Below, piece by piece: positions 1-5,710 of a stretch of DNA of 5,710 nt. Below the pieces are notes generated by a model that saw only the letters and a program-made list of their open reading frames with translations, had not been told where the DNA came from and made no database searches. Origin of the DNA: Methanolobus sp. UBA32 (lineage in GTDB: Archaea; Halobacteriota; Methanosarcinia; Methanosarcinales; Methanosarcinaceae). The DNA is taken from the NCBI GenBank assembly GCA_002507205.1, contig DAZF01000021.1, positions 55,012 through 60,721 on the forward strand. The letters run 5' to 3'. Positions within the stretch are counted from its first letter, which is position 1, and each line of letters begins with the position of its first letter. The position numbers were made by a program, and so were the translations under genes.

Positions 1-18
1 ATCCTACCCTTTAAAATC

Positions 19-417
19 CTACTTCTTACTCAATATGTAGAACAGCATTTCCCTGTTCAATTTTCCTTCGCGTTCCAGTTTGTTCACTATATTTTCATCA
101 GACATGCCTTCTGACTTAAGCTCTTTGATCTTATCGAGCAGTGCCGGAGCGATACTATAGTATTCGTTAATATCTTTCCTGTGACCCCACACATCACCTT
201 CAACGAGCTTGATGTTCTGCATTGCCACGAACATCTCGATGGACTTTGAGACTGTACGTCTGTAAGAACTCGGAATCTGGATCACTTCCACTTTAGGGCA
301 TGTCTGGACAAGTGAAAATATATCCTTGTTCGATGGTCTGAAAGCAAGATGAATTACCTTTTCATTTGGATTCAATTGCGGTATTTCCTCTCGCGAACTT
401 ACAACTCTTATTTTCAT
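19..417 (-). CDS. DUF1699 family protein, function unknown
   Basis: This 132-residue soluble protein has no signal peptide or membrane segment. I recognise it from memory as DUF1699, a small uncharacterised family of Methanosarcina-type methanogens; no enzyme activity is known to me. Blocks that look conserved are LAFRPSNKDIF (24-34), QIPSSYRRTVSKSI (47-60) and EGDVWGHRKDINEYY (73-87), rich in Arg, Lys and aromatic residues. The C-terminal 30 residues (about 103-132) look like two helices separated by a turn (GMSDENIV, then LNREMLFYIL), which could be a helix-turn-helix-like tail; that is inference. The ATG at 417 is strongly supported by a complete Shine-Dalgarno sequence nine bases upstream. 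The gene lies 103 bases downstream of hisD and probably has its own promoter. It ends in TAG, and a second in-frame TAG follows four codons later. A nucleic-acid-binding or regulatory role is possible but unproven. Confidence 0.85.
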   Translation of the reverse strand: MKIRVVSSREEIPQLNPNEKVIHLAFRPSNKDIFSLVQTCPKVEVIQIPSSYRRTVSKSIEMFVAMQNIKLVEGDVWGHRKDINEYYSIAPALLDKIKELKSEGMSDENIVNKLEREGKLNREMLFYILSKK

Positions 418-426
418 GAGTTTCCC

Positions 427-434
427 TCACCTCC
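427..434 (-). promoter_or_regulatory. Strong Shine-Dalgarno site of the DUF1699 gene
   Basis: On the minus strand the sequence reads GGAGGTGA, a full match to the archaeal 16S rRNA 3' end, and is nine bases from the ATG at 417. It fixes the start codon. A small inverted repeat (AGTTC, five-base loop, GAACT; 435-449) abuts it on the 5' side. This stem could fold next to the ribosome binding site in the mRNA, but at five base pairs it is weak. Confidence 0.85.
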
Positions 435-504
435 AGTTCGTAGAGAACTTATTAAAATAATGTATGTACTCACCTATTAAATAATTACCGATTTACCGCA
501 TAAA

Positions 505-512
505 AATATAAA
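505..512 (-). promoter_or_regulatory. Candidate TATA box for the DUF1699 gene (also T-rich end of hisD)
   Basis: The minus strand reads CTTTTATATTTTTATG from 514 to 499, starting seven bases after the hisD stop codon. TTTATATT resembles an archaeal TATA box and would place the transcription start near 483-486, giving a leader of roughly 65-70 bases. The same T-rich stretch could equally be a U-tract where hisD transcription ends. Both roles are possible and the sequence does not decide between them. A second AT-rich stretch at 451-460 is less likely to be the promoter, because its start point would fall inside the Shine-Dalgarno site. Confidence 0.45.
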
Positions 513-520
513 AGGGTCAG

Positions 521-1798
521 TTATTCAAATCTTGCCCTTACAGAATCGGCATGTGCCTTCAGACCTTCTTTTTCGGCTATGGAAATGACAGAGTCTTTTA
601 ATGTTTCAAGTCCTTGCTTACTGATTCTCTGTATGCTTGAAGATTTCAGGAAATGACCAATGTTCAGGCCGGAGTATATCCTTGCATAGCCTGCTGTAGG
701 TAATACATGGTTGGTACCGGATGCATAGTCACCTACAGGAACCGGAGAATAATTACCTACGAATATAGAACCTGCATGTTCTATTCCCTCAAGAACAGCA
801 TCGGGATCTACAACCATTATCTCAAGGTGCTCCGGAGCGAACTCATTGGAAAACGCAATACATTCATCTATAGAATCAGCCACCAGCACTGCGGCATTTT
901 CAAGAGAAGTAGCCACAATCTCTGTTCTGAGGGTTTTCTCTGCCTGCATGACAACCTCATCCCGCACTTCTTCTGCAAGCTTTTCAGATGTCGTAACAAT
1001 AACAGAGACTGAATTCGGATCGTGTTCCGCCTGGGCGATCATATCCGATGCAGCCATTCTGGCATTACAGGAATCATCTGCTATGATAAGCACTTCACTG
1101 GGACCGGCCGGGAAATCGATCTCTGCCATGTCCCGAACCTGCATTTTTGCAGCGGTCACAAAGACGTTGCCAGGACCTACGATCTTGTCAACCTTCAGCA
1201 CACTTTCAGTACCGTATGCCATACCACCAACTGCCTGCACACCACCTATTTTATAAACATGGTCTGCACCAGCCACTTTTGCTGCCGCAAGTGTAAGAGG
1301 ATTAACTGTTCCATCCTTACCCGGAGGTGTACACATAACAACGTTCTTAACACCTGCAACCTTTGCGGGAACTATTGTCATAAGGGCGGTTGAAGGATAT
1401 GAGGCTCTTCCACCGGGAACATATGCACCCACACTTTCAAGAGCTGTGACCTTCTGCCCAAGCTCAATGCCCGGAGATATCTCGATGAACCACATCTTTT
1501 CCGGCATCTGCGCTTCATGGAACTTCCTGATATTACCGGCAGCAAACTCAAGGTGTGCCACAAGAGCAGGGTCTACACTTTTTGCAGCCTCGTCGATCTC
1601 TTCTTTTGAGACTTCGATCGCCTCAATATCAGCACCATCGAATTTCTTAGTGTATTCCCGCAGAGCTGCATCACCATTCTGTTTTACATCTTTGAGAATA
1701 GATGCAACAGTATCCCCAACGTCTGCAAGTTCTCCACCACGACCAATTATTTTGCTTCTTTCTTCATCGGTAAGTTCGGATAGTTTCTTGTAAAGCAT
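521..1798 (-). CDS. hisD: Histidinol dehydrogenase HisD
   Basis: HisD catalyses the last two steps of histidine biosynthesis in the cytoplasm, oxidising L-histidinol through histidinal to L-histidine with two NAD+. The 425-residue protein is close to the 434 of E. coli HisD and looks complete. Zinc ligands of the family are present at Q256 and H259 (in AQAEHDP), D357 (in [11 protein letters not shown]) and H416. The catalytic Glu-His pair is E323-H324 (in EFAPEHLEI). All sit at a constant offset of three from the E. coli numbering. Other family blocks are VGAYVPGG (123-130), [11 protein letters not shown] (208-218) and [10 protein letters not shown] (228-237). The ATG at 1798 gives the usual N-terminus and has a modest GGGGA ribosome binding site (1805-1809). 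No other his gene is nearby, which fits the scattered his genes of many archaea. It starts 148 bases downstream of hel308, with its own candidate promoters in the gap. Confidence 0.98.
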   Translation of the reverse strand: MLYKKLSELTDEERSKIIGRGGELADVGDTVASILKDVKQNGDAALREYTKKFDGADIEAIEVSKEEIDEAAKSVDPALVAHLEFAAGNIRKFHEAQMPEKMWFIEISPGIELGQKVTALESVGAYVPGGRASYPSTALMTIVPAKVAGVKNVVMCTPPGKDGTVNPLTLAAAKVAGADHVYKIGGVQAVGGMAYGTESVLKVDKIVGPGNVFVTAAKMQVRDMAEIDFPAGPSEVLIIADDSCNARMAASDMIAQAEHDPNSVSVIVTTSEKLAEEVRDEVVMQAEKTLRTEIVATSLENAAVLVADSIDECIAFSNEFAPEHLEIMVVDPDAVLEGIEHAGSIFVGNYSPVPVGDYASGTNHVLPTAGYARIYSGLNIGHFLKSSSIQRISKQGLETLKDSVISIAEKEGLKAHADSVRARFE

Positions 1799-1828
1799 GA
1801 TATTTCCCCGGAACGGATACTGTAAAAT

Positions 1829-1840
1829 TGATAATTATCA
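1829..1840. promoter_or_regulatory. Perfect 12-bp palindrome upstream of hisD, candidate operator
   Basis: TGATAATTATCA is a perfect inverted repeat 31-42 bases upstream of the hisD start codon. It lies directly downstream of the TATA-like sequence at 1842-1850 and before the start point that box would give (about 1820). A repressor bound there would block transcription, a common layout for archaeal regulators. It is AT-rich, so chance occurrence is not negligible, and no specific regulator can be named. Confidence 0.35.
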
Positions 1841-1841
1841 G

Positions 1842-1850
1842 TGATATAAG
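1842..1850 (-). promoter_or_regulatory. Proximal candidate TATA box of hisD
   Basis: The minus strand reads CTTATATCA. With the usual archaeal spacing of about 26 bases, transcription would begin near 1820, giving a leader of about 22 bases that still includes the GGGGA ribosome binding site. No clear purine-rich BRE precedes it. Confidence 0.4.
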
Positions 1851-1892
1851 TAAAGGATTATGATTATTCCCTGATGCTTATACCTGTTCATC

Positions 1893-1901
1893 ATATATAA
1901 T
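1893..1901 (-). promoter_or_regulatory. Distal candidate TATA box of hisD
   Basis: The minus strand reads ATTATATAT, a better TATA match than the proximal box. It would start transcription near 1870 and leave a leader of about 70 bases containing the 12-bp palindrome. A short imperfect repeat, GTTAGTTTTAAC (1903-1914), lies immediately upstream where the BRE should be. Either this or the proximal box could be used, or both. No convincing hel308 terminator is visible in this gap, so read-through from hel308 is also possible. Confidence 0.4.
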
Positions 1902-1946
1902 GGTTAAAACTAACGTCTCAAACTGGATTTCATCTGAGTTGGCATC

Positions 1947-4181
1947 TTATCTTTCAAAATCACTGAAAGTCATCTGCTCATTTTCCATCAATGAACCCAT
2001 TGTCTTTGAGCCTACCTTTCCGGAATCATCCGAACTGAGCTTTAAATGGATGCCAATTTCACTGAACAGTTTTGCTGCAGTCTTCTGGCCAATAAGAGCT
2101 GAAACCGCATCCAGGTTTGATTTTCGTATGTCTGTCAAGGTCTTAAGTCCATTATCATAGAGTTTGCGGGCACGCACACGACCTATTCCCCTTATACTGA
2201 CAAGCTCAATGAGTTCTGGAGAAGCACCGTAGTGTATCCTCTTTTCCAGCACTACAGCCTTGCTGGCAGCATCATTGGACAATTCAGGAGAAATGAGACC
2301 AGCAAGCCTGGAAGTGGAATGCATCAGCCACACAGCAATATCTGAAAACGCATGCACATCACCTTCACCGACATTGAATTTCCAGGTGATCTGTTCAAGT
2401 GACTTCTCATTTATCCAGTCAAGTATAAGGAGAGCGGTTTTTACCTCACCCAAAAACCATTCATAATCAATTTCCCTGGAGCGGGGCGGAATCTCTGCAA
2501 ATTCATCACTATGAGACATAACAAAATCATTGATTATCTCATAGTCATTGGACCTCATGTAAAGCTGCCTCATATCCGGCGTCTTGCAAATGAGATGTAA
2601 CAGAGTGAGATCTGTAATATTCTCAGCCTTCTTTAACCCGTCAACTATGTAAGCACCTGAAAGAGGGTCAATGTAAAGAGTAGATACAAGCCTTCCAAGG
2701 ACCGTGGGCAATAGAGTCGCTTCACCTTCAAGCATCTTATTGTCCCTCAGGAAGTCAAGACATTCGTCCACCACTTCCACAATACCCCACGTATCATTCT
2801 GATGAGCAAAGAAAGTAGACTCGATGAACTCCATCAGACCATCCCGCGTAGTTGCAAAACCATTCACGATGGTTGAAAGGATATGAGTCCTCAGGGCATT
2901 CTCTGTTCCAAGCTTGGACCAGATATCCTCGGCACCTGCATCGATGTAGTTGTCAAAGAGTCCTGCCATTTCATCATATGATTTGGCGATAAGGACCGAT
3001 TCGCCGTAAGGATCGAGATGCGGCCTGCCTGCCCTGCCTGCCATCTGTTTATAGTCCAGCACAGGTATTGGCTGCATGCCATAGTTAGGATCATAGCGCC
3101 TGTAACTTTTGACAATTACCCTTCTTGCCGGGAGATTCAGACCTGCCGCAAGGGTTGGAGTGCTGCATATCATCTTGATCTTGTTGTCCCTGAAACCATC
3201 CTCTACAAGTCTTCTGTGTGCCGAGTTAAGACCAGCATGATGAAATGCCGTGCCATTCCTCACACATTGTGCCAGAATGTTGGTTGCCTCAGTTTCACCA
3301 CTTTCAATTATCTGCTCGACGATCTCATCAAGCGAGTTACTGGTGGGTTTGTCAAGCAACTCAGAAACTTTGTTTCCTGCCCTTTTCGCAAAGGCAACGC
3401 AGTTCTTACGGCTGCTTTCGAAGACAAGACACTGACCACCATCTTTCAAAGTATCCAGAAGGATATTGACCGCATCATCCTGGGTTGGAGCATCAATGCG
3501 TTTTTGTGAACTCCTGAAATTGATGTTTCCACCATAGTAAACACCTTCATGCAGGTCTGTCGGGCGCCATTCGCTGAGCACAAGTTTGGCCTTTAGCCAG
3601 TCTGCAACCTCATAAGCATTCCCCACTGTTGCCGAAAGAGCTATTATCTGGCACCCGGGATTGAGCTTCATGAGTTTGGTTAGTGTAACTTCCAGTGTCG
3701 GACCCCTGTTAGCTGAATCAAGCAGGTGGACCTCATCAACAACAATAGTAGTAATCTCCTGCATCCATGAAGTCTCGTTACGCAGGAGTGAATCGGTCTT
3801 TTCGGATGTTGCGACAATAATATCATTGGAACCAAGCCACTCATCCCTTGATTCAAAATCACCTGTGGATATGCCAACCTTCAGGCCTCCGGTTTTTATA
3901 TTGAGTGATGAAAATGATTTGAATCTATCAAATTTTTCACTTGCTAAGGCTCTGAGTGGTACAATATAGAGAGCCTTGCCGCCATTTGCGATGGCCTTTA
4001 ACATGGCAAGCTCAGCTAGCAGCGTCTTTCCGGAAGCTGTTGGAATTGCAGCAAGCAGGTTATTGCCTTCCAGCAATCCTTTTTCAATGGTCTGTGCCTG
4101 AGGCGGATAGAGTTCTTTTATGCCTGAATCAAGGTAGAAACGGATAACTTCATCTGGTAGGTCCAGAGATTCGATTTTCAT
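1947..4181 (-). CDS. hel308: ATP-dependent DNA helicase Hel308
   Basis: Hel308 is a superfamily 2, Ski2-like 3'-5' DNA helicase that acts on branched DNA at stalled replication forks and in recombination repair. The 744-residue protein is full length, slightly longer than the roughly 700-720 of structurally known homologues. Motifs run in order: Q-motif region YPPQAQ (25-30), Walker [10 protein letters not shown] (45-53), Ia PLRALASEK (75-83), DEVH (149-152), [11 protein letters not shown] (181-188), IV LVFESSR (252-258), HHAGL (314-318), [13 protein letters not shown] (340-351) and [11 protein letters not shown] (379-387). The strand-separating beta-hairpin should be about 359-374. A winged-helix and ratchet domain follow, then a helix-hairpin-helix lid with [16 protein letters not shown] (663-678), including the RAR triplet at 670-672. 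After a hydrophilic linker the protein ends in QMTFSDFER, a candidate partner-binding peptide. No Shine-Dalgarno precedes the ATG; the TATA box spacing suggests a leaderless mRNA. Confidence 0.97.
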   Translation of the reverse strand: MKIESLDLPDEVIRFYLDSGIKELYPPQAQTIEKGLLEGNNLLAAIPTASGKTLLAELAMLKAIANGGKALYIVPLRALASEKFDRFKSFSSLNIKTGGLKVGISTGDFESRDEWLGSNDIIVATSEKTDSLLRNETSWMQEITTIVVDEVHLLDSANRGPTLEVTLTKLMKLNPGCQIIALSATVGNAYEVADWLKAKLVLSEWRPTDLHEGVYYGGNINFRSSQKRIDAPTQDDAVNILLDTLKDGGQCLVFESSRKNCVAFAKRAGNKVSELLDKPTSNSLDEIVEQIIESGETEATNILAQCVRNGTAFHHAGLNSAHRRLVEDGFRDNKIKMICSTPTLAAGLNLPARRVIVKSYRRYDPNYGMQPIPVLDYKQMAGRAGRPHLDPYGESVLIAKSYDEMAGLFDNYIDAGAEDIWSKLGTENALRTHILSTIVNGFATTRDGLMEFIESTFFAHQNDTWGIVEVVDECLDFLRDNKMLEGEATLLPTVLGRLVSTLYIDPLSGAYIVDGLKKAENITDLTLLHLICKTPDMRQLYMRSNDYEIINDFVMSHSDEFAEIPPRSREIDYEWFLGEVKTALLILDWINEKSLEQITWKFNVGEGDVHAFSDIAVWLMHSTSRLAGLISPELSNDAASKAVVLEKRIHYGASPELIELVSIRGIGRVRARKLYDNGLKTLTDIRKSNLDAVSALIGQKTAAKLFSEIGIHLKLSSDDSGKVGSKTMGSLMENEQMTFSDFER

Positions 4182-4204
4182 GATAACTGGAATTTAAGAG
4201 AGAG

Positions 4205-4213
4205 TTATATCTA
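4205..4213 (-). promoter_or_regulatory. TATA box of hel308, probably giving a leaderless mRNA
   Basis: The minus strand reads TAGATATAA, centred about 27 bases before the A of the hel308 ATG at 4181. Archaeal transcription usually begins about 26 bases from the box centre, which falls at or one base before the ATG. The sequence between (ending TTCCAGTTATC) has no ribosome binding site, consistent with a leaderless transcript. An alternative TATA-like GAATTATAG lies near 4249-4257 and would give a leader of about 50 bases, still without a ribosome binding site. Confidence 0.5.
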
Positions 4214-4267
4214 ATTAAAATTGCCCTATCTTCAAAATCAGAAATCGGCTATAATTCCATCAATTCC

Positions 4268-4306
4268 AAAAAAAAAAGATATGAGAAAGCATTATATACT
4301 GCTTTC
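4268..4306 (-). terminator. Hairpin plus T10 terminator after the aquaporin gene
   Basis: On the minus strand a 7-bp stem (arms 4300-4306 and 4285-4291, eight-base loop) overlaps the aquaporin stop codon. Seven bases later comes an unbroken run of ten T (4277-4268). Oligo-T alone is enough for archaeal RNA polymerase to terminate, so the T run is the main evidence; the weak AT-rich stem may or may not contribute. It separates the aquaporin transcript from hel308. Confidence 0.75.
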
Positions 4307-5054
4307 AACGGACTTCCTTCGTTCCTGCCACAAAATCATAAAGTAAAGCTGCAACAAGAGCACCAACTATAGGCCCTACAATATAGATAGGGAACTGCCA
4401 CCAGAAATTCGTACCTCCCATCACGAATTCCGCCAGATACGGTCCGAAAGTACGGGCCGGATTAAGCGATGAGCCTGTTATGTTTCCCACGACAATGATA
4501 TCTGCAGCCACCACCAAACCGATAGCTAATCCCGCAAAACCTGCTGGTGCTCTTTTATCCACTGCTGAACCCATAATTGTCAGCATGAGGAAAAATGTTG
4601 CAACAGCTTCACAAAGTATAGCCTGACCATAACTCACACCTTCAAACATCGCCGTTGATCCAAGACCAGTAGCAACAGCACGCGAACCCAGTATTGCAAC
4701 AATTGTGAAAGATGCAAGACTTGCACCTATCAACTGGGCAACGATATACCCAAGCATGTCCTTTGCAGGGAACCTTCCGGTTGCCCATAATGCGATACTG
4801 ACTGCCGGATTGATATGCGTTCCTGATATGTGACCGAAAGCGTATATCATGGCAATTATCGCTATGGCAAAAGAAATACCTATAGCAAACCATGCTGCGA
4901 TATCAATTCCCACATTGAAAGTGTTGCCCGGTATGGAACTTGTGCCCTGGACCAGCAGGACTGTTGTTACCACAGACCCTGTTCCCAGAAACACCAGCAC
5001 ATACGTCCCGATCAGTTCGGCGATGGATCTTTTAAATAGACCCGGTTCTGACAT
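4305..5054 (-). CDS. aqpM: AqpM-like aquaporin, MIP family channel
   Basis: This is a six-helix membrane channel of the major intrinsic protein family, 249 residues, close to the 246 of Methanothermobacter AqpM as I recall it. Membrane segments lie at about 11-33, 50-73, 97-119, 142-164, 170-190 and 219-243. The two pore half-helices carry the NPA signatures HINPAV (80-85) and SLNPARTFGP (196-205). By spacing from the second NPA and comparison with E. coli AqpZ and GlpF, the selectivity filter is F62, I186, S195 and R201. This is the AqpM pattern: Ile replaces the His of strict water channels, giving a wider, less polar pore. AqpM passes water and, modestly, glycerol; gases such as CO2 or H2S have been proposed. 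An acidic D185 beside the filter is unusual. The ATG at 5054 is set by a good Shine-Dalgarno. The gene follows the DUF2193-like gene by 50 bases and is probably at least partly co-transcribed with it. Confidence 0.95.
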   Translation of the reverse strand: MSEPGLFKRSIAELIGTYVLVFLGTGSVVTTVLLVQGTSSIPGNTFNVGIDIAAWFAIGISFAIAIIAMIYAFGHISGTHINPAVSIALWATGRFPAKDMLGYIVAQLIGASLASFTIVAILGSRAVATGLGSTAMFEGVSYGQAILCEAVATFFLMLTIMGSAVDKRAPAGFAGLAIGLVVAADIIVVGNITGSSLNPARTFGPYLAEFVMGGTNFWWQFPIYIVGPIVGALVAALLYDFVAGTKEVR

Positions 5055-5057
5055 AAA

Positions 5058-5064
5058 ATCACCT
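5058..5064 (-). promoter_or_regulatory. Shine-Dalgarno site of the aquaporin gene
   Basis: The minus strand reads AGGTGAT, complementary to the archaeal 16S rRNA 3' end, three bases before the ATG at 5054. It confirms this start and implies that the mRNA has a leader, so transcription begins upstream of 5064. Confidence 0.8.
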
Positions 5065-5067
5065 GCC

Positions 5068-5097
5068 TGAAAACAAAATGTGCCTCATTGAGGCACA
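5068..5097 (-). terminator. Strong hairpin with T-rich tail between the DUF2193-like and aquaporin genes
   Basis: An 8-bp inverted repeat (arms 5079-5086 and 5090-5097, core GTGCCTC/GAGGCAC, three-base loop) begins seven bases after the stop codon of the upstream gene. On the minus strand it is followed by ATTTTGTTTTC. This resembles an intrinsic terminator, probably partial because the T run is interrupted. It could instead be an mRNA processing or stability element within a two-gene transcript. The aquaporin Shine-Dalgarno follows only a few bases later. Confidence 0.6.
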
Positions 5098-5104
5098 CCT
5101 GTGA

Positions 5105-5710
5105 TCAAACTGCCTCCGTCCAGTTACAATACTTGCACTTGTAATCGAAGTAGTTGGCTGCACAGAACTTACAGGTACGTGCCGGTGAATGTGGTTCAGT
5201 CTTATGAAGGGCTATAATGTTGGTCAGCATTGTAGCCGTGACCGGTTCACTTGTCAGCAGGCATGGGAAATCAGCAAGCCGCATAAGTGCTGAGAACCTG
5301 ACAGTGATGGCACAGGCAGGATATGTGTAACGCTGCGGGTTATTGAGGACTTCATTCTTCTCGATCGGACTAAGGTCAACAGGTATGCCCTGGACCATGC
5401 CACCCATACCCCTTGGCTTGTGGTCAATGATACGTTCACCCTTTTCGATGAGGTCGATGAAGTCAACGTTGTGAAGTTCAGCTGCGGCACCTCTTGTTGG
5501 GTTGTTGAGCACAAGGTTATGGAATCTTTTGACCAGCAGGTCAAGGACCATCATAGTTGTGAATCCATCCATCCAGAGTATTTTTGTAGTTGCTGCTGCT
5601 GCCGCATCTGTTGCAATGGTCAGCGGTGAATATTCATCCTTGAACTTGCCCATGGCATTCTTCATGGTCCCGTCCATGACGTCTGTTACGGCATTGATAA
5701 CTGCCATTAC
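5105..5710 (-). CDS. DUF2193-like protein, C-terminal part, function unknown
   Basis: The reading frame is open to the right edge of the window (the codon before the first Met is GTA, Val), so the Met at 5707 is probably internal and the gene continues outside. About 200 C-terminal residues are seen. From memory they match DUF2193, a family of roughly 500-residue methanogen proteins of unknown function; that assignment rests on recall of blocks such as LNNPQRYTYPACAITVRFSA (121-140), LADFPCLLTSEPVTATM (144-160) and NPTRGAAAELHN (69-80), numbered from the first visible Met. The tail holds two CxxC pairs, C179-C182 and C191-C194, spaced like a small zinc knuckle or ribbon; C132 and C149 are further cysteines. 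No membrane helix is evident, so it is probably cytoplasmic. It precedes the aquaporin gene by 50 bases on the same strand, separated by a hairpin. A metal-binding role is inference only. Confidence 0.75.
   Translation of the reverse strand, partial: VMAVINAVTDVMDGTMKNAMGKFKDEYSPLTIATDAAAAATTKILWMDGFTTMMVLDLLVKRFHNLVLNNPTRGAAAELHNVDFIDLIEKGERIIDHKPRGMGGMVQGIPVDLSPIEKNEVLNNPQRYTYPACAITVRFSALMRLADFPCLLTSEPVTATMLTNIIALHKTEPHSPARTCKFCAANYFDYKCKYCNWTEAV

Noticed and set aside
846..1256. Plus-strand open frame of 136 codons, rich in Ser, Thr and Ala
   Set aside because: It is antisense to the conserved core of hisD, and its composition is what the complementary strand of that gene produces. No family is recognisable.
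1446..1793. Plus-strand open frame of 115 codons
   Set aside because: It is antisense to the hisD N-terminal region, with a Ser-rich translation and no promoter or ribosome binding site of its own.
1799..1946. A small gene or structured RNA in the hel308-hisD gap
   Set aside because: The stretch is AT-rich, carries stops in all plausible frames on the minus strand, and its visible structure is limited to TATA-like boxes and a short palindrome.
1900..2160. Plus-strand open frame of 86 codons starting in the hel308-hisD gap
   Set aside because: Most of it is antisense to the hel308 C-terminal domain, its start overlaps the hisD promoter region, and no ribosome binding site precedes it.
3018..3509. 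Plus-strand open frame of 163 codons
   Set aside because: It lies wholly inside hel308, opposite helicase motifs IV-VI. Its translation is Cys- and His-rich, low in recognisable motifs, and has no supporting start signals. It is an antisense shadow.
5705..5707. ATG as the true start of the DUF2193-like gene
   Set aside because: The frame remains open upstream to the window edge, no Shine-Dalgarno can be seen, and the family is about 500 residues long, so this Met is most likely internal.
1..5710. CRISPR arrays, insertion sequences, attachment sites, tRNA or rRNA genes
   Set aside because: No spaced repeats, transposase or integrase motifs, terminal inverted repeats or cloverleaf-like sequences were found by eye on either strand; the window is almost fully occupied by five conserved genes.

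Overview
The window is a compact stretch of archaeal chromosome from a methanogen, most likely a member of the Methanosarcinaceae (Methanolobus, Methanococcoides, Methanohalophilus or a close relative). This rests on an archaeal Hel308 helicase, an AqpM-type aquaporin, and two proteins that I recognise from memory as DUF1699 and DUF2193 families typical of methanogens. Archaeal-style TATA boxes, GGTGA-type ribosome binding sites and oligo-T terminators fit as well. The genus is inference; no marker gene in the window settles it.

All five genes lie on the minus strand, so transcription runs from high to low coordinates. In that order they are: the C-terminal part of a DUF2193-like protein with a paired CxxC tail (5710-5105, cut by the window edge); an AqpM-like aquaporin (5054-4305); Hel308 DNA repair helicase (4181-1947); histidinol dehydrogenase HisD (1798-521); and a small DUF1699 protein (417-19). 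The gaps are 50, 123, 148 and 103 bases. None holds a further gene, but each holds plausible control signals.

The DUF2193-like gene and the aquaporin form the tightest pair. The 50-base gap contains a strong hairpin followed by T-rich sequence and then a good ribosome binding site, with no obvious room for a separate promoter, so the aquaporin may depend on read-through. A hairpin plus T10 run ends the aquaporin unit. hel308 follows from its own TATA box, placed so close to the ATG that a leaderless mRNA is expected. hisD has two candidate TATA boxes and a perfect 12-bp palindrome that could be an operator. The DUF1699 gene has a TATA-like box just after hisD and a full-length Shine-Dalgarno sequence.

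Functionally the genes are a mixture: an uncharacterised methanogen protein, a membrane channel, DNA repair, histidine biosynthesis and a second uncharacterised protein. Nothing suggests one joint pathway. There is no sign of a mobile element, CRISPR array, phage, tRNA or rRNA. I see no clear new multi-gene system; the points of interest are regulatory architecture and details of individual proteins.
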